Source: Cellulosimicrobium sp. ES-005 (lineage in GTDB: Bacteria > Actinomycetota > Actinomycetes > Actinomycetales > Cellulomonadaceae). Taken from it: a stretch of DNA of 64,000 bases. Every line of letters starts with the position of its first letter. The first letter of the stretch is position 1. The notes under the pieces were generated by a model, which was not told the DNA's origin, ran no database searches, and saw only the letters and a list, made by a program, of their open reading frames with translations. The position numbers were made by a program, and so were the translations under genes. The stretch is from positions 4,092,001-4,156,000 of the forward strand of contig NZ_CP159290.1 in the NCBI RefSeq assembly GCF_040448685.1, written 5' to 3'. Positions 8,186 to 21,278 of this stretch are shown piece after piece.

Positions 8186-8737
8186 ATGGGGATCGAGGAG
8201 GCTCCCTCGGGCTTCTTGCTCACCACGATCGAGGACCTCGCGGGGTACCTGCGCAAGGCGTCGCTCTGGCCCGTGACGTTCGGGCTGGCGTGCTGCGCGA
8301 TCGAGATGATGGCCGCCGGCGCCTCGCGGTTCGACCTGTCGCGCTTCGGCATGGAGGTCTTCCGCGCCTCGCCGCGCCAGGCGGACCTCATGATCGTGGC
8401 CGGGCGCGTGAGCCAGAAGATGGCGCCGGTCGTGCGGCAGGTCTACGACCAGATGAGCGAGCCCAAGTGGGTGCTGTCGATGGGCGTGTGCGCGTCCAGC
8501 GGCGGCATGTTCAACAACTACGCGATCGTGCAGGGCGTCGACCACATCGTGCCGGTGGACATCTACCTGCCGGGCTGCCCGCCGCGTCCGGAGATGCTCA
8601 TCAACGCGATCCTCGCGCTGCACGACCAGATCCAGCACGAGCCGCTCGGCGTGAACCGCAAGGAGGCGGCACGCGCCGCCGAGGCGGCCGCGCTCGAGGC
8701 GACGCCCACGTTCCAGATGAAGGGGCTGCTGCGGTGA
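8186..8737 (+). CDS. nuoB: NADH-quinone oxidoreductase subunit B
   Basis: Holds the last iron-sulfur cluster (N2), which hands electrons to menaquinone at the membrane interface. All four N2 ligands are present: tandem Cys36-Cys37 in [10 protein letters not shown], Cys102 in MGVCASSGG and Cys131 in YLPGCPPRP. Length 183 is normal. AGGAGA lies 6 bases before the ATG. The alanine-rich C-terminal 30 residues are variable. Its stop overlaps the start of nuoC (GTGA). Confidence 0.98.
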   Translation: MGIEEAPSGFLLTTIEDLAGYLRKASLWPVTFGLACCAIEMMAAGASRFDLSRFGMEVFRASPRQADLMIVAGRVSQKMAPVVRQVYDQMSEPKWVLSMGVCASSGGMFNNYAIVQGVDHIVPVDIYLPGCPPRPEMLINAILALHDQIQHEPLGVNRKEAARAAEAAALEATPTFQMKGLLR

Positions 8738-9510
8738 CGGACGAGAAGACGGGCGGCGGCACGCCCGTGCCGCAGCCCGAGGAGGTCTCCGGACCGAGGT
8801 CGGGCGACCTGGTGACCGGGGCGGGCGCGCCGCGCACGCTCGAGGTCGTCGAGGTGCGCGAGGGCATGTTCGGGGTCCACGGCTCGGGCGACACGTCGGG
8901 GTACGGCGGGCTCGTCCAGCCCGTCGCGATGCCCGGCGCGAGCCCGCGACCGTACGGGGGCTGGTTCGACGAGGTCGTCGACGTCCTCGCCGAGGTGCTC
9001 GCGGAGGGCGGCACGCGGTTCGAGGCGGCGGTGGAGCGCGTCGTGGTGGACCCGCCCGGCGCGCACGCCGAGCTGACGATCCACGTGCACCGCGACCACC
9101 TCGTCGAGGTGTGTCGCGCGCTGCGCGACGACCAGGACCTGCGGTTCGAGCTGAGCCTGGGCGTGAGCGGCGTGCACTTCCCGCACGACGTCGGCCGCGA
9201 GCTGCACGCCGTCTACCACCTCACGTCGATCACGCACGGGCGTCGGCTGCGCCTCGAGGTGTCGGTGCCCGACGCCGACCCGCACGTGCCGACCACGACG
9301 TCCGTCTACCCGACGAACGACTGGCACGAGCGCGAGACGTGGGACTTCTTCGGGATCGTCTTCGACGGCCACCCGTCGCTCGCGCGCATCGAGATGCCCG
9401 ACGACTGGCCGGGCCACCCGCAGCGCAAGGACTACCCGCTCGGCGGGATCCCCGTCGAGTACAAGGGCGCGACCGTGCCCCCGCCCGACACGAGGAGGTC
9501 GTACTCGTGA
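8734..9510 (+). CDS. nuoC: NADH-quinone oxidoreductase subunit C
   Basis: Peripheral-arm subunit of complex I, 258 residues, no cofactor. The family signature [20 protein letters not shown] is followed by the usual [23 protein letters not shown]. The first 60 or so residues are an acidic, Gly/Pro-rich extension not found in E. coli, ending near [13 protein letters not shown], where the conserved domain begins. The GTG start overlaps the nuoB stop and the stop overlaps nuoD. C and D are separate genes, unlike the fused NuoCD of enterics. Confidence 0.97.
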   Translation: MTDEKTGGGTPVPQPEEVSGPRSGDLVTGAGAPRTLEVVEVREGMFGVHGSGDTSGYGGLVQPVAMPGASPRPYGGWFDEVVDVLAEVLAEGGTRFEAAVERVVVDPPGAHAELTIHVHRDHLVEVCRALRDDQDLRFELSLGVSGVHFPHDVGRELHAVYHLTSITHGRRLRLEVSVPDADPHVPTTTSVYPTNDWHERETWDFFGIVFDGHPSLARIEMPDDWPGHPQRKDYPLGGIPVEYKGATVPPPDTRRSYS

Positions 9511-10886
9511 GCACGCACACCACCGGCGCCCCCGGCGCCGCCCCGCACTCGACCCGCCCGCCCGTCGGCGACTTCGACCAGGGCGTCCCGAGCTTCGAGG
9601 CGTCGGGCGGCGACTGGGCGGACATCGCCGAGAGCGCCGTCGCGGCGGCCGCGCTCGGCGAGGAGCGCATCGTCGTCAACATGGGCCCGCAGCACCCGTC
9701 GACGCACGGCGTGCTCCGCCTCATGCTCGAGATCGACGGCGAGACGGTCACCGAGGCGCGCTGCGGCATCGGCTACCTGCACACCGGCATCGAGAAGAAC
9801 ATGGAGTACCGGACGTGGACGCAGGGCGTCACGTTCTGCACCCGCATGGACTACCTCGCGCCGCTGTTCCAGGAGACGGCGTACTGCCTCGCGGTCGAGA
9901 AGCTGCTCGGCATCACGGACGACGTGCCCGAGCGCGCGAGCGTCATCCGCGTGCTCATGATGGAGCTCAACCGCATCGCGTCCCACCTCGTGTGCCTCGG
10001 CACCGGCGGCAACGAGATGGGCGCGACGACCGTCATGACCATCGCGTTCACCGCGCGCGAGGAGATCCTGCGGATCTTCGAGGCGGTCACGGGCCTGCGC
10101 ATGAACAACGCGTACGTCCGCCCCGGCGGCGTCGCGCAGGACGTGCCGCCGGACCTCGTCGAGCAGGTCCGCAAGGCCGACCCGCTCATCCGCCGGTACC
10201 TCGGCCAGCTCGGCGACCTCATGCTGGCCAACCCGATCTTCAAGGGCCGGCTCGTCGGCGTGGGGCACCTCAACCTCGCGGGCTGCATGGCGCTCGGCGT
10301 CACCGGGCCGGTGCTGCGCTCCACGGGTCACCCGTACGACGTGCGCAAGTCCGACCCGTACTGCGGCTACGAGACGTACGACTTCGACGTCCCCACCGCG
10401 ACGGGCGCCGACTGCTACGACCGCGTCGTGCTGCGGCTCGAGGAGTGCTACCAGTCGCTGCACATCGTCGCGCAGTGCCTCGAGCGGCTCGAGCAGACGG
10501 CCGGGCAGCCCGTGATGGTGGGCGACCGCAAGATCGCGTGGCCCGCGCAGCTCGCGATCGGGAGCGACGGCCAGGGCAACTCGCTCGACCACATCAAGGA
10601 GATCATGGGCACCTCCATGGAGGCCCTGATCCACCACTTCAAGCTCGTCACCGAGGGCTTCCGCGTCCCGGTCGGGCAGGCGTGGCAGACCGTGGAGCAC
10701 CCGCGCGGCGAGCTCGGGGTGCACCTCGTGTCCGACGGCGGCACGCGCCCCTACCGGGCGCACTTCCGCGACCCGTCGTTCAACAACCTCCAGGCCGTGG
10801 CGGCGATGTGCGAGGGCGGCCAGGTGGCCGACGTCGTGGTCGCCGTCGCCTCCCTGGACCCCGTGCTGGGAGGGGTGGACCGATGA
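9507..10886 (+). CDS. nuoD: NADH-quinone oxidoreductase subunit D
   Basis: 49-kDa-type subunit that forms the quinone-reducing pocket together with NuoB. The 459 residues carry [21 protein letters not shown] (hydrogenase-derived N-terminal motif with the quinone-contacting His), [20 protein letters not shown], and a C-terminal [11 protein letters not shown] plus the closing GGVDR. About 45 residues before the conserved region are a low-complexity extension, so the true start could be later than the GTG at 9507, but that codon overlaps the nuoC stop (GTGA) as in the rest of the operon and AGGAGG lies upstream. Confidence 0.97.
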   Translation: MSTHTTGAPGAAPHSTRPPVGDFDQGVPSFEASGGDWADIAESAVAAAALGEERIVVNMGPQHPSTHGVLRLMLEIDGETVTEARCGIGYLHTGIEKNMEYRTWTQGVTFCTRMDYLAPLFQETAYCLAVEKLLGITDDVPERASVIRVLMMELNRIASHLVCLGTGGNEMGATTVMTIAFTAREEILRIFEAVTGLRMNNAYVRPGGVAQDVPPDLVEQVRKADPLIRRYLGQLGDLMLANPIFKGRLVGVGHLNLAGCMALGVTGPVLRSTGHPYDVRKSDPYCGYETYDFDVPTATGADCYDRVVLRLEECYQSLHIVAQCLERLEQTAGQPVMVGDRKIAWPAQLAIGSDGQGNSLDHIKEIMGTSMEALIHHFKLVTEGFRVPVGQAWQTVEHPRGELGVHLVSDGGTRPYRAHFRDPSFNNLQAVAAMCEGGQVADVVVAVASLDPVLGGVDR

Positions 10887-11775
10887 CCATCGACGCCGGA
10901 CCTGCGACGAACGGCACGCCCGCGGGCGCCCCGCGCCCCGGGTACGACGCGGAGACGACGGCGCGCCTCGCCGCCGACGCCGCGCAGATCGTCGCGCGCT
11001 ACCCCGAGTCGCGCTCGGCGCTGCTCCCTATGCTGCACCTCGTGCAGTCCGAGGACGGCTACGTCTCGCGCGACGGCATCCTGTTCTGCGCGGAGCAGCT
11101 CGGCCTCACCGCGGCCGAGGTCTCCGCCGTCGCGACGTTCTACACGCAGTACAAGCGCCACCCCAACGGGACGTACACCGTGGGGGTCTGCACCAACACG
11201 CTGTGCGCGATCATGGGCGGCGACGCGATCTTCGACGAGCTCTCCGACCACCTCGGCGTCGGCCACGACGAGACGACGGAGGACGGCGCGATCACGCTCG
11301 AGCGCGTCGAGTGCAACGCGGCCTGCGACTACGCGCCGGTCATGATGGTCAACTGGGAGTTCTTCGACAACCAGACACCCGGGTCGGCGACCGACGTCGT
11401 CGACCGCCTCCGCGCGGGCGAGCCCGTCGCCCCGACCCGGGGCGCCGCGAGCGTGTGCACCTTCAAGCAGATGAGCCGCGTCCTCGCGGGCTTCCCCGAC
11501 GGCCGCGCCGACGAGGGCGTCGGTGCCGGCGAGCCCACCCTCGCCGGCCTCCGCCTCGCGCGCGAGCAGGGCTGGACCGCCCCCGGCACCGACCAGGCCT
11601 CTACCTCGCCGGACCAGGGCTCTACCTCGGCTGGCGAGCCGGCTCCCGAGAGGCCCGTGACGGGCGGCGAGCAGTCGAGCGCCGAGCGGAAGCCGACGAC
11701 CGGTGCCGACGTCGACCCCGGCGGCAAGGCCGAGTCTCCTGGCACCCAGCCCGACCCGTCGAAGGGAGCGGACGC

Positions 11776-11779
<4 letters not shown>
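10883..11779 (+). CDS. nuoE: NADH-quinone oxidoreductase subunit E
   Basis: 24-kDa-type subunit with the N1a 2Fe-2S cluster, part of the NADH-oxidising module. The four ligands are Cys103 and Cys108 ([13 protein letters not shown]) and Cys144 and Cys148 ([14 protein letters not shown]), in the standard C-x4-C and C-x3-C arrangement. The conserved domain ends near residue 215. The remaining 80 or so residues are a Pro/Ser/Thr/Gly-rich, probably disordered tail, with a short DNA direct repeat around 11600-11635 (CTCTACCTCG twice). ATGA overlaps join it to nuoD and nuoF. Confidence 0.96.
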
Positions 11780-13142
<1,363 letters not shown>

Positions 13143-13143
<1 letters not shown>

Positions 13144-15833
13144 TGACGACCACGACCCCCGCCCCGGGCACCGGCTCCGCCGCCGCTCCCACGGGTGGCG
13201 CGGCCAAGCCCCCGGTCCCCGCGGACCACGTGACGTTCACGATCGACGACGTCGAGATGTCGGTGCCGAAGGGCACGCTCGTGATCCGCGCGGCCGAGCA
13301 GATCGGGATCCAGATCCCGCGGTTCTGCGACCACCCCCTGCTGGAGCCGGCGGGCGCGTGCCGCCAGTGCCTCGTCGAGGTGGCGACGCCGGACCGCGAG
13401 GGCAACGTCCGGCCCATGCCGAAGCCCCAGGCGTCGTGCACGCTCGAGGCGACTCCCGGCATGGTGGTCAAGACGCAGCGCACGAGCCCGGTCGCCGACA
13501 AGGCGCAGCACGGGATCATGGAGCTGCTGCTCATCAACCACCCGCTCGACTGCCCGGTGTGCGACAAGGGCGGCGAGTGCCCGCTGCAGAACCAGGCGAT
13601 GAGCAACGGTCGCGCGACGAGCCGGTTCGTGGACGTCAAGCGCACGTTCCCCAAGCCGATCGCGGTCTCGACGACGATCCTGCTCGACCGCGAGCGCTGC
13701 GTGCTGTGCCAGCGGTGCACGCGCTTCTCCCAGGAGATCGCGGGCGACGCGTTCATCGACCTCCAGAAGCGCGGCGCCGCGCAGCAGATCGGCCGGTTCG
13801 ACGAGGCGGTGCTGGACTTCGCGCCGCCCGCGGGTCAGGCGCCGGGAGACCGCCCGGTCGGGCTCGCGCTCGAGGACGAGTCGGGGCTGCCGTTCGCGTC
13901 GTACTTCTCGGGCAACACCGTGCAGATCTGCCCGGTGGGCGCCCTCACGGGCGCGGCGTACCGGTTCCGCTCGCGCCCGTTCGACCTGGTCTCGACCCCC
14001 GGGGTCTCCGAGCACGACTCGTCGGGCTCGGCGATCCGCGTCGACCACCGCCGCGGCGTCGTGCTGCGCCGCCTCGCGGGCGAGGACCCGCTCGTGAACG
14101 AGGAGTGGATCACCGACCGCGACCGCTTCGCGTTCACGTGGCAGTCCGCGCCGGACCGCCTGACGCACCCGCTCGTGCGGGACCGCGAGGTCGCCCCGGA
14201 CGGGTCGGTGACGCGCGGCGAGCTGCGCCCCGCCTCCTGGGCGGAGGCGCTCGAGGTCGCGGCCGAGGCCCTGACGCGGGCTCGCGACGCCGGGGGCGTC
14301 GCCGTCCTCCCGGGCGGTCGGCTCACCCTCGAGGACGCCTACGCGTACGCGAAGCTCGCGCGCACGTGGCTGCGCACGAACGACGTCGACCACCGCGCCC
14401 GCGCCCACAGCGCCGAGGAGGCGGAGTTCCTGGCGCACGCCGTCGCGGGCCGGGCTGTCGGCCACGCCGGCGGCGTGACCTTCACCGACCTCGAGAAGGC
14501 GCCCGCGGTCCTCCTCGTCGGCCTGGAGGCCGAGGAGGAGGCGGGCGTGACGTTCCTGCGCCTGCGCAAGGGCGCCGTGCGGCACGGGGTGCGGGTGTTC
14601 TCCGTCGCGCCGTTCGCGTCGCGCGGCGTGCAGCGCATGCACGGCACGCTCCTCCCCGCCGCGCCGGGCACCGAGGCGGAGTGGCTCGACGGCATCGCCG
14701 CGGGCGACCAGGTCCGCACGCTCGACGAGGCCGAGGGCACCGACCTCCTCGCCGAGGTCAGCGACGCGCTCCGGGCGCCGGGCGCCGTGATCCTCGTCGG
14801 CGAGCGGCTCGCCGCGACGCGCGGCGGGTACAGCGCGCTGCTGCGCGCGGTCGCCGCGACGGGCGCACGCCTCGCGTGGGTCCCGCGGCGCGCCGGCGAG
14901 CGCGGCGGCGTCGAGGCCGGCACCCTGCCGAACCTCCTGCCGGGCGGACGCCCGGTCGCCGACGCCGCGGCCCGTGTCGACGTCGCGACGGTCTGGGGCG
15001 TGGCCGCCACGGACGACCAGCCGACCGGGCTCCCCGCGACCGCGGGCCGCGACGTGGGGGAGATGCTCGACGCCCTGTCCGTCGGCCAGCTCGCGGGCGT
15101 GCTCGTCGGCGGGCTCGAGCTCGACGACCTGCCCGACCCGGCGCACGCGCGCCGCGCGCTCGAGGCGGCGGACGTCGTCGTCTCGCTCGAGGTGCGGCGT
15201 TCGGCGGTGACCGAGCTGGCGGACGTCGTGCTCCCCGTGGCGCCGCCCGTCGAGCGCGAGGGGGCGTTCGTGAGCTGGGAAGGCCGCGTGCGCCGGTTCC
15301 CGGCGGCGCTCGCCTCGACGGCGATGACGGACCACCGCGTGCTCGACGCGCTCGCCGACGCCGCGGGCGTCAGCCTCGGCCTCGGCACCGTGGACGCGGT
15401 GCGCGCCGAGCTGGACCAGCTCGTGGGCGACGGCGCGTGGGACGGCGAGCGCGCCGCCGCGCCGGACGTCGAGACCACCGAGCCGCCCGCCGTCGCACCC
15501 GGGACCGCGGTCCTCGCGAGCTGGCGCCTCCTGCTCGACGACGCGCGCGGCCAGGACGGCGAGCGCTACCTCGCGGGGACGGCGAAGCGGCCGGTCGCGC
15601 GGCTGTCCGCGACGACGGCCGCCGCGGTCGACGTGTTCGACGGCGACCTCGTGCGCGTCTCGACGGACCGGGGCGCGGTCACGCTCCCGGTGGTGGTGAC
15701 CGACATGGTCGACCACGTGGTGTGGCTGCCGCTGCGGTCGCCGGGATCGTCCGTGCACGCGGCGCTCGGCGCCGTGCCGGGCGACGTCGTCCGGCTCGGC
15801 CCCGGGAGCACCGACGGAGGGGAGGGCGCATGA
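13143..15833 (+). CDS. nuoG: NADH-quinone oxidoreductase subunit G
   Basis: Large iron-sulfur subunit, 896 residues. The N-terminal 2Fe-2S domain uses Cys62, Cys73, Cys76 and Cys99. A His133-Cys137-Cys140-Cys146 set ([14 protein letters not shown]) matches the His-ligated N5 cluster. [11 protein letters not shown] and QICPVGALT hold the next 4Fe-4S cluster. The C-terminal 600 residues have the molybdopterin-oxidoreductase fold without an active cofactor site, as in other complex I. About 28 extra residues (Ala/Pro/Gly-rich) precede the 2Fe-2S domain. Start by TGATG coupling with nuoF; ATGA coupling to nuoH. Confidence 0.97.
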
Positions 15834-17236
15834 GGCTCGTCCACGCACTCGCTGCCGAGACCCCGGGCGTGCCCGGGATCACGGCGAACTTCTCGCAGGA
15901 CAACGGCTGGACCTACCTCGTCAAGGCCGTCCTCATCCTCGTGTTCCTGCTGACGAGCGTGCTGTTCGCGATCTGGTTCGAGCGCAAGGTCGTCGCGCGC
16001 ATGCAGGTGCGCCCGGGCCCCAACTGGCACGGCCCGTTCGGCCTGCTCCAGTCGCTCGCCGACGCGATGAAGCTCCTGCTCAAGGAGGACATCACCGTCA
16101 AGGCGGCGGACAAGTTCGTCTACCTGCTCGCCCCGATGATCTCCGTGTTCTGCGCGCTGCTCGTGTTCGCGGTCATCCCGTTCGGGCCCGAGGTGCAGAT
16201 CCCGTTCACGGACTACGTGACGCCCGCCCAGCTCACGGACTTCCCGGTCGCGACGCTCTACATCCTCGCGTGCGCGTCGCTCGGCGTGTACGGGATCGTG
16301 CTCGGCGGCTGGTCGTCCGGCTCGACGTACCCGCTGCTCGGGTCGGTCCGCTCGACGGCCCAGGTCATCAGCTACGAGCTCGCGATGGGCCTCTCGCTCG
16401 TCTCCGTCTTCCTCATGGCGGGGTCGATGTCGACCTCGCGCATCGTCGACTCGCAGACGCAGCTCTGGTGGTTCCTCCCGCTCCTGCCCGCGTTCGTCAT
16501 CTACGTCATCTCCATGGTCGGCGAGACGAACCGCCTCCCGTTCGACCTCCCCGAGGCCGAGGGCGAGCTCGTGTCCGGGTACATGACCGAGTACTCGTCG
16601 ATGAAGTTCGCGTGGTTCTTCCTCGCGGAGTACATCAACATGCTCAACGTCTCCGCCGTCGCGACGACGCTGTTCCTCGGCGGGTGGCGCGCCCCGTGGC
16701 CGCTCTCGGCGATCAACGACGGGATGTTCAACGAGGGCTGGTGGCCCATCCTCTGGTTCCTCGTCAAGGTCTGGGCCGTCATGTTCTTCTTCGTGTGGGT
16801 CCGCGGCACGCTGCTGCGCCTGCGCTACGACCAGTTCATGCGGTTCGGCTGGAAGGTCCTCATCCCGTTCGCCCTCGCGTGGCTCGTGCTGCTCGCCGTC
16901 GCCCAGGCCGTGCGCCAGTTCCTCGACGTCGACCTCCGCGTCTTCGTCGGCATCGCCGTCGCGCTGGCCCTGGTGGTCGTGGTGGTCGTCTGGTTCTGGC
17001 CCGAGAAGAAGGCCCCACCCGGAGCGACGCCCCGCGCCGCGGGGACCGGGCCCGAGCCGTTCGACGCGTTCGCGGGCGGGTTCCCCGTCCCGCCGCTGCC
17101 GGGCCAGTCGCTCCCGCCCTCGCCCCGCCGCCGCGCCCTCGTGCCCGACGACGCGGGCTCGCCCGGGGCGTCCCGCTCGCCGGGCACCGGTGCCCCCCGA
17201 GACACACCGCACGACAAGGAGGTCGACCGTGGCTGA
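15830..17236 (+). CDS. nuoH: NADH-quinone oxidoreductase subunit H
   Basis: Membrane subunit that links the quinone site to the proton pumps. Eight or nine membrane helices are visible, with [21 protein letters not shown] after the first one (family signature 1) and [20 protein letters not shown] with its essential acidic residues in the middle loop (signature 2). The membrane domain ends near residue 390 ([10 protein letters not shown]). The last 75 or so residues are a Pro/Gly/Arg-rich cytoplasmic tail, longer than the E. coli protein. The stop overlaps the nuoI start region by 8 bases. Confidence 0.97.
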   Translation: MRLVHALAAETPGVPGITANFSQDNGWTYLVKAVLILVFLLTSVLFAIWFERKVVARMQVRPGPNWHGPFGLLQSLADAMKLLLKEDITVKAADKFVYLLAPMISVFCALLVFAVIPFGPEVQIPFTDYVTPAQLTDFPVATLYILACASLGVYGIVLGGWSSGSTYPLLGSVRSTAQVISYELAMGLSLVSVFLMAGSMSTSRIVDSQTQLWWFLPLLPAFVIYVISMVGETNRLPFDLPEAEGELVSGYMTEYSSMKFAWFFLAEYINMLNVSAVATTLFLGGWRAPWPLSAINDGMFNEGWWPILWFLVKVWAVMFFFVWVRGTLLRLRYDQFMRFGWKVLIPFALAWLVLLAVAQAVRQFLDVDLRVFVGIAVALALVVVVVVWFWPEKKAPPGATPRAAGTGPEPFDAFAGGFPVPPLPGQSLPPSPRRRALVPDDAGSPGASRSPGTGAPRDTPHDKEVDRG

Positions 17237-17960
17237 CGACCAGAAGCCGGCCCGGCCCGGCGAGTACGAGGTCCGCCGCCCGCAGGCGAAGGGGCTGCGC
17301 GAGGCGCTCGCGCCCGTCGCCGGGTTCGGCGTGACCTTCGCGTCGATGTTCCGGCCGACGGTCACCGAGCAGTACCCGCGCCAGAAGGTGCCGACGAAGC
17401 CGCGGTACCACGGACGGCACCAGCTCAACCGGTACCCCGACGGGCTCGAGAAGTGCATCGGCTGCGAGCTGTGCGCGTGGGCGTGCCCCGCGGACGCGAT
17501 CTACGTCGAAGGTGCCGACAACGCCGACCTGCCCGACGGCGGCCACATGTCGCCGGGCGAGCGGTACGGGCGCGTCTACCAGATCAACTACCTGCGCTGC
17601 ATCTTCTGCGGCCTGTGCATCGAGGCCTGCCCGACGCGCGCGCTCACGATGACCAACGAGTACGAGCTCGCGGGCCCGACGCGCGAGGGCATGATCTGGG
17701 AGAAGCAGGACCTGCTCGCGCCGCTCCAGGAGCGGATGCTCGCCGCGCCCCACCCGATGGTCCCCGGGACCTCGGACACCGAGTACTACCGCGGGGAGGT
17801 GAGCGGCCCGGTGGCCGAGCAGGTGGACTGGGTGCGCGAGCACCGTCCGGACGACCCGACCCTCCCGCCCGAGCCCACGGGGCCCCCGCCGGAGGTCCGG
17901 CGGGTCACCCCGACCTCGGGGCGCTCCGCCGGCGCGTCGGCCCGGAAGGCCGCCCGGTGA
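17229..17960 (+). CDS. nuoI: NADH-quinone oxidoreductase subunit I
   Basis: Ferredoxin-like subunit with two 4Fe-4S clusters (N6a, N6b) that feed NuoB. The ligands are Cys76, Cys79, Cys82 and Cys134 for one cluster and Cys124, Cys127, Cys130 and Cys86 for the other, in [13 protein letters not shown] and [13 protein letters not shown]. The protein has 243 residues, the last 70 a Pro-rich tail. The GTG start has AAGGAGG 8 bases upstream and overlaps the end of nuoH. GTGA coupling to nuoJ. Confidence 0.98.
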   Translation: MADDQKPARPGEYEVRRPQAKGLREALAPVAGFGVTFASMFRPTVTEQYPRQKVPTKPRYHGRHQLNRYPDGLEKCIGCELCAWACPADAIYVEGADNADLPDGGHMSPGERYGRVYQINYLRCIFCGLCIEACPTRALTMTNEYELAGPTREGMIWEKQDLLAPLQERMLAAPHPMVPGTSDTEYYRGEVSGPVAEQVDWVREHRPDDPTLPPEPTGPPPEVRRVTPTSGRSAGASARKAAR

Positions 17961-18922
17961 CCGCGAGCGGCGGCGAGGCGGTCCTCTTCTGGGTCCTCGC
18001 CCCCCTCATGGTCCTCGCGGCGCTCTCGCTGCTCTTCGCCCGCAAGGCGGTGCACGCCGCCATCGCGGTCATGTTCGTCATGGTCGACCTCGCGATCCTC
18101 TACATCGCGCAGGAGGCGTCGTTCCTCGGCGTCGTCCAGGTGGTCGTGTACACGGGCGCCGTGATGATGCTGTTCCTCTTCGTGCTCATGCTCGTCGGCG
18201 TCGACGCGTCGGACTCGCTCGTGGAGACGATCCGCGGGCAGCGCTGGCTCGGCGTGCTCCTCGGGCTCGGGCTCGGGGTCGTGCTGGTGGGCGTGGTCGC
18301 GCAGGCGACCTTCCCGCCGTCGGTCGGGCTGGAGCTCGCCAACGCGGCGACGAACCCCGTGGCGCTCGCCCGCGTGCTCTTCGCGGACTACGTCTTCGCC
18401 ATGGAGGTCGTGGGCATCCTGCTCATCACCGCCGCGGTCTCGGCGCTCGTGCTCACGCACCGGCGCCGGCTCACCCCGAAGGTGGGTCAGCGCGAGCAGG
18501 CCGACGCGAAGGTCGCCGCGCTGCCCGCGGGCGGCCGGCTCACGCCGCTCGCCGCCCCCGGCGTGTACGCGCAGAACAACGCCATGGACACCCCGGCGCT
18601 CGACCCCCAGGGCCGGCCCATCGAGGAGTCGGTCTCCCGCATCCTGCGCATCCGTGGCCAGGAGCGGTCGGCCGGGACCATCCTCGAGGCCGAGCGCGAG
18701 GTGCTCGTCGAGCACGAGCCCCTGAGGGCGCTGCCCGCCCTGCGGGCCCAGGACGCGAACGAGCGCACGGTGCAGGCCGCGACCGCCGACGAGCCGCAGG
18801 GCGAGGCGCCCGCCGGCGACGTCGGCGGGCCGGACGACCCGGGCCGGTCCCGCGTGCCCGGCGGCGCCACCGATGCGGTGCCGGACGGCGGCCCCGGCGC
18901 GACCCCGGGAGGAGAGGACTGA
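17957..18922 (+). CDS. nuoJ: NADH-quinone oxidoreductase subunit J
   Basis: Membrane subunit of the proton-translocating arm. Five helices are seen within the first 170 residues, including the pi-bulge helix region [23 protein letters not shown]. The remaining 150 residues (from about HRRRLTPKV) form a long hydrophilic tail rich in Ala, Glu, Asp and Pro, about as long as the membrane domain itself. Such tails are seen in actinobacterial NuoJ; their role is not known to me. Total 321 residues against about 184 in E. coli. TGATG coupling to nuoK. Confidence 0.95.
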   Translation: MTASGGEAVLFWVLAPLMVLAALSLLFARKAVHAAIAVMFVMVDLAILYIAQEASFLGVVQVVVYTGAVMMLFLFVLMLVGVDASDSLVETIRGQRWLGVLLGLGLGVVLVGVVAQATFPPSVGLELANAATNPVALARVLFADYVFAMEVVGILLITAAVSALVLTHRRRLTPKVGQREQADAKVAALPAGGRLTPLAAPGVYAQNNAMDTPALDPQGRPIEESVSRILRIRGQERSAGTILEAEREVLVEHEPLRALPALRAQDANERTVQAATADEPQGEAPAGDVGGPDDPGRSRVPGGATDAVPDGGPGATPGGED

Positions 18923-19221
18923 TGGAGCTCACCAACTACCTCGTGCTCGCGGCGATCCTGTTCTCGATCGGTGCCGCGACCGTGCTGCTGCGGCGCAACG
19001 CGATCATCGTGTTCATGGGCATCGAGCTCATGCTCAACGCGACCAACCTCGCGTTCGTCACCTTCGCCCGGATGCACGGCGACGTGACCGGGCAGGTGCT
19101 CGCCTTCTTCGTCATGGTCGTCGCGGCGGCCGAGGTCGTCGTCGGCCTCGCGATCATCGTGTCCATCTTCCGCACCCGTCGGTCCGCCTCGGTCGACGAC
19201 GTCAACCTGCTCAAGAGCTGA
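18922..19221 (+). CDS. nuoK: NADH-quinone oxidoreductase subunit K
   Basis: Small proton-path subunit, 99 residues with three membrane helices, the normal size. The conserved acidic residues that carry the proton path are present in [17 protein letters not shown] (Glu in helix 2) and [17 protein letters not shown] (Glu in helix 3). The ATG shares one base with the nuoJ stop. Confidence 0.98.
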   Translation: MELTNYLVLAAILFSIGAATVLLRRNAIIVFMGIELMLNATNLAFVTFARMHGDVTGQVLAFFVMVVAAAEVVVGLAIIVSIFRTRRSASVDDVNLLKS

Positions 19222-19234
19222 GGGGCCGGCACCG

Positions 19235-21265
19235 ATGACGACGCTCCTTCCCGCCCTGCCCACGGCGAGCGGACTGCTGGCCGCGACCGACGTCGTGCCC
19301 GCGTCCGAGACCGTGCCGGGCGCGTTCCTCGCGGCACCGTACCTGGTGCTGCTCCCGCTCCTCGGGGCGGCCGTCCTCCTCCTCGCCGGGCGCCGCAGCG
19401 ACCGCTGGGGCGCGTGGTTCGGCGTCCTCATGTCGGGCGCCGCCTTCGTGGTGGGCCTGGTCCTCTTCCTCGTGATGCTCGGGCTCCCCGTCGACGAGCG
19501 CGTGGTCGACTTCCGGATCGGCGACTGGATCGTCTCCGGCGGCCTCGACCTCGCGATGGGCCTGCGGATCGACCCGCTGTCCCTGACGTTCGTCCTCCTC
19601 GTGACGTTCGTCGGCACGCTCATCCACGTCTACGCGGTCGCCTACATGGCGCACGACCGCGACCGGCGCCGGTTCTTCGCGTACCTCAACCTGTTCGTCG
19701 CGGCGATGCTCGTGCTCGTCCTCGCCGACTCCTACCTCCTGCTGTTCGTCGGCTGGGAGGGCGTGGGCCTGGCGTCGTACCTGCTCATCGGGTTCTGGAA
19801 CCACAACCGCGCGTACGCGGTCGCGGCCAAGAAGGCGTTCGTCATGAACCGCGTGGGCGACATCGGGCTCATCGTCGCGCTCATGCTGATGTTCGCGACG
19901 TTCGGCGCGGTCGACTTCACCACCGTGTTCGCGCAGGCGCCGGAGGCGTCGACCGCCGTGCTCACCGCGACGAGCATCGCGCTCCTGCTCGCCGCGTGCG
20001 GCAAGTCGGCGCAGTTCCCGCTCCAGGCGTGGCTCGGGGACGCCATGGCGGGCCCGACGCCGGTCTCCGCCCTCATCCACGCGGCCACCATGGTCACGGC
20101 GGGCGTCTACCTCGTCGTGCGGTCCGCGCCGATCTTCGAGGGCGCGCCCACCGCGCAGCTCGTCGTCGTCATCGTCGGCGCGGTGACGCTCCTCTTCGGG
20201 GCGATCGTGGGCTGCGCCAAGGACGACATCAAGAAGGCGCTCGCCGCGTCGACCATGTCCCAGATCGGGTACATGATCCTCGCCGCCGGGCTCGGGCCGA
20301 TCGGGTACGCGTTCGCGATCTTCCACCTCGTGACGCACGGCTTCTTCAAGGCCGGGATGTTCCTCGGCGCGGGGTCCGTCATGCACGGCATGGACGACCA
20401 GGTCGACATGCGCCGGTTCGGCGGCCTCGCGCGGTACATGAAGGTCACCTGGATCACGTTCATGATGGGCTGGCTCGCGATCCTCGGGATCCCGCCGTTC
20501 TCGGGCTTCTGGAGCAAGGACAAGATCATCGAGGCCGCGTTCGTGCCCGTCGACGGCGAGCCGTGGCGGGCGTGGGTGTTCGGCGGCGTCGCGCTCCTGG
20601 GCGCCGGGATCACGGCGTTCTACATGTCGCGCCTGTTCTTCATGACGTTCTCCGGTCGCCGCCGCTGGAACGACGGCAGCGGCTCCGTGGACGGCCTCGG
20701 CCCGCAGGACGGCCCGGTGCAGCACCCGCACGAGTCGCCGCGCCTCATGACCTGGCCGATGATCGTCCTCGCCGTCGGCTCGGTGGCCCTGGGCGGCATC
20801 CTCGCCGCGGGCTCGCGGTTCGTCACGTGGCTCGAGCCGGTCACCGGGCACGCCGAGCACCACGAGCCGGTCCTGCCGGTGTGGTCGCTCATCACCCTGA
20901 CGCTCCTGCTCGTCCTCGCCGGCGCGGCCCTCGCCTGGCGGCAGTACGCGATGTCGAGCGTCCCGGTCCGTGCGCCGCGCGGCTCCGTCCTCACGCGCGC
21001 CGCCCGGCGCGACCTGTACCAGGACGACGTCAACGAGGCCGTGTTCATGCGGCCCGGCCAGTACCTCACGCGCTCGCTCGTCTACGCCGACAAGGAGATG
21101 GTCGACGGCGGCTGGATGGGCCTCGCCGGCCTGATCGGCCGGATCGGGGAGTGGTTGCGCGGGTGGCAGAACGGCTACGTGCGCTCGTACGGCGCGACGA
21201 TGCTCGGCGGCCTCGTGGTGATCGTCGCCGTCGTCCTCGCCCTGACCACCGGCTCCGCGAGCTGA
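19235..21265 (+). CDS. nuoL: NADH-quinone oxidoreductase subunit L
   Basis: Antiporter-like proton pump at the far end of the membrane arm, with the long lateral helix. The 676-residue protein shows the conserved core [19 protein letters not shown], then [12 protein letters not shown] with the essential Lys, [31 protein letters not shown], and [19 protein letters not shown]. The C-terminal part holds the hinge and amphipathic helix ([20 protein letters not shown]) and a last membrane anchor. It starts 13 bases after nuoK with GAGGGG upstream. Confidence 0.98.
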   Translation: MTTLLPALPTASGLLAATDVVPASETVPGAFLAAPYLVLLPLLGAAVLLLAGRRSDRWGAWFGVLMSGAAFVVGLVLFLVMLGLPVDERVVDFRIGDWIVSGGLDLAMGLRIDPLSLTFVLLVTFVGTLIHVYAVAYMAHDRDRRRFFAYLNLFVAAMLVLVLADSYLLLFVGWEGVGLASYLLIGFWNHNRAYAVAAKKAFVMNRVGDIGLIVALMLMFATFGAVDFTTVFAQAPEASTAVLTATSIALLLAACGKSAQFPLQAWLGDAMAGPTPVSALIHAATMVTAGVYLVVRSAPIFEGAPTAQLVVVIVGAVTLLFGAIVGCAKDDIKKALAASTMSQIGYMILAAGLGPIGYAFAIFHLVTHGFFKAGMFLGAGSVMHGMDDQVDMRRFGGLARYMKVTWITFMMGWLAILGIPPFSGFWSKDKIIEAAFVPVDGEPWRAWVFGGVALLGAGITAFYMSRLFFMTFSGRRRWNDGSGSVDGLGPQDGPVQHPHESPRLMTWPMIVLAVGSVALGGILAAGSRFVTWLEPVTGHAEHHEPVLPVWSLITLTLLLVLAGAALAWRQYAMSSVPVRAPRGSVLTRAARRDLYQDDVNEAVFMRPGQYLTRSLVYADKEMVDGGWMGLAGLIGRIGEWLRGWQNGYVRSYGATMLGGLVVIVAVVLALTTGSAS

Positions 21266-21278
21266 GAGGGAGACACCC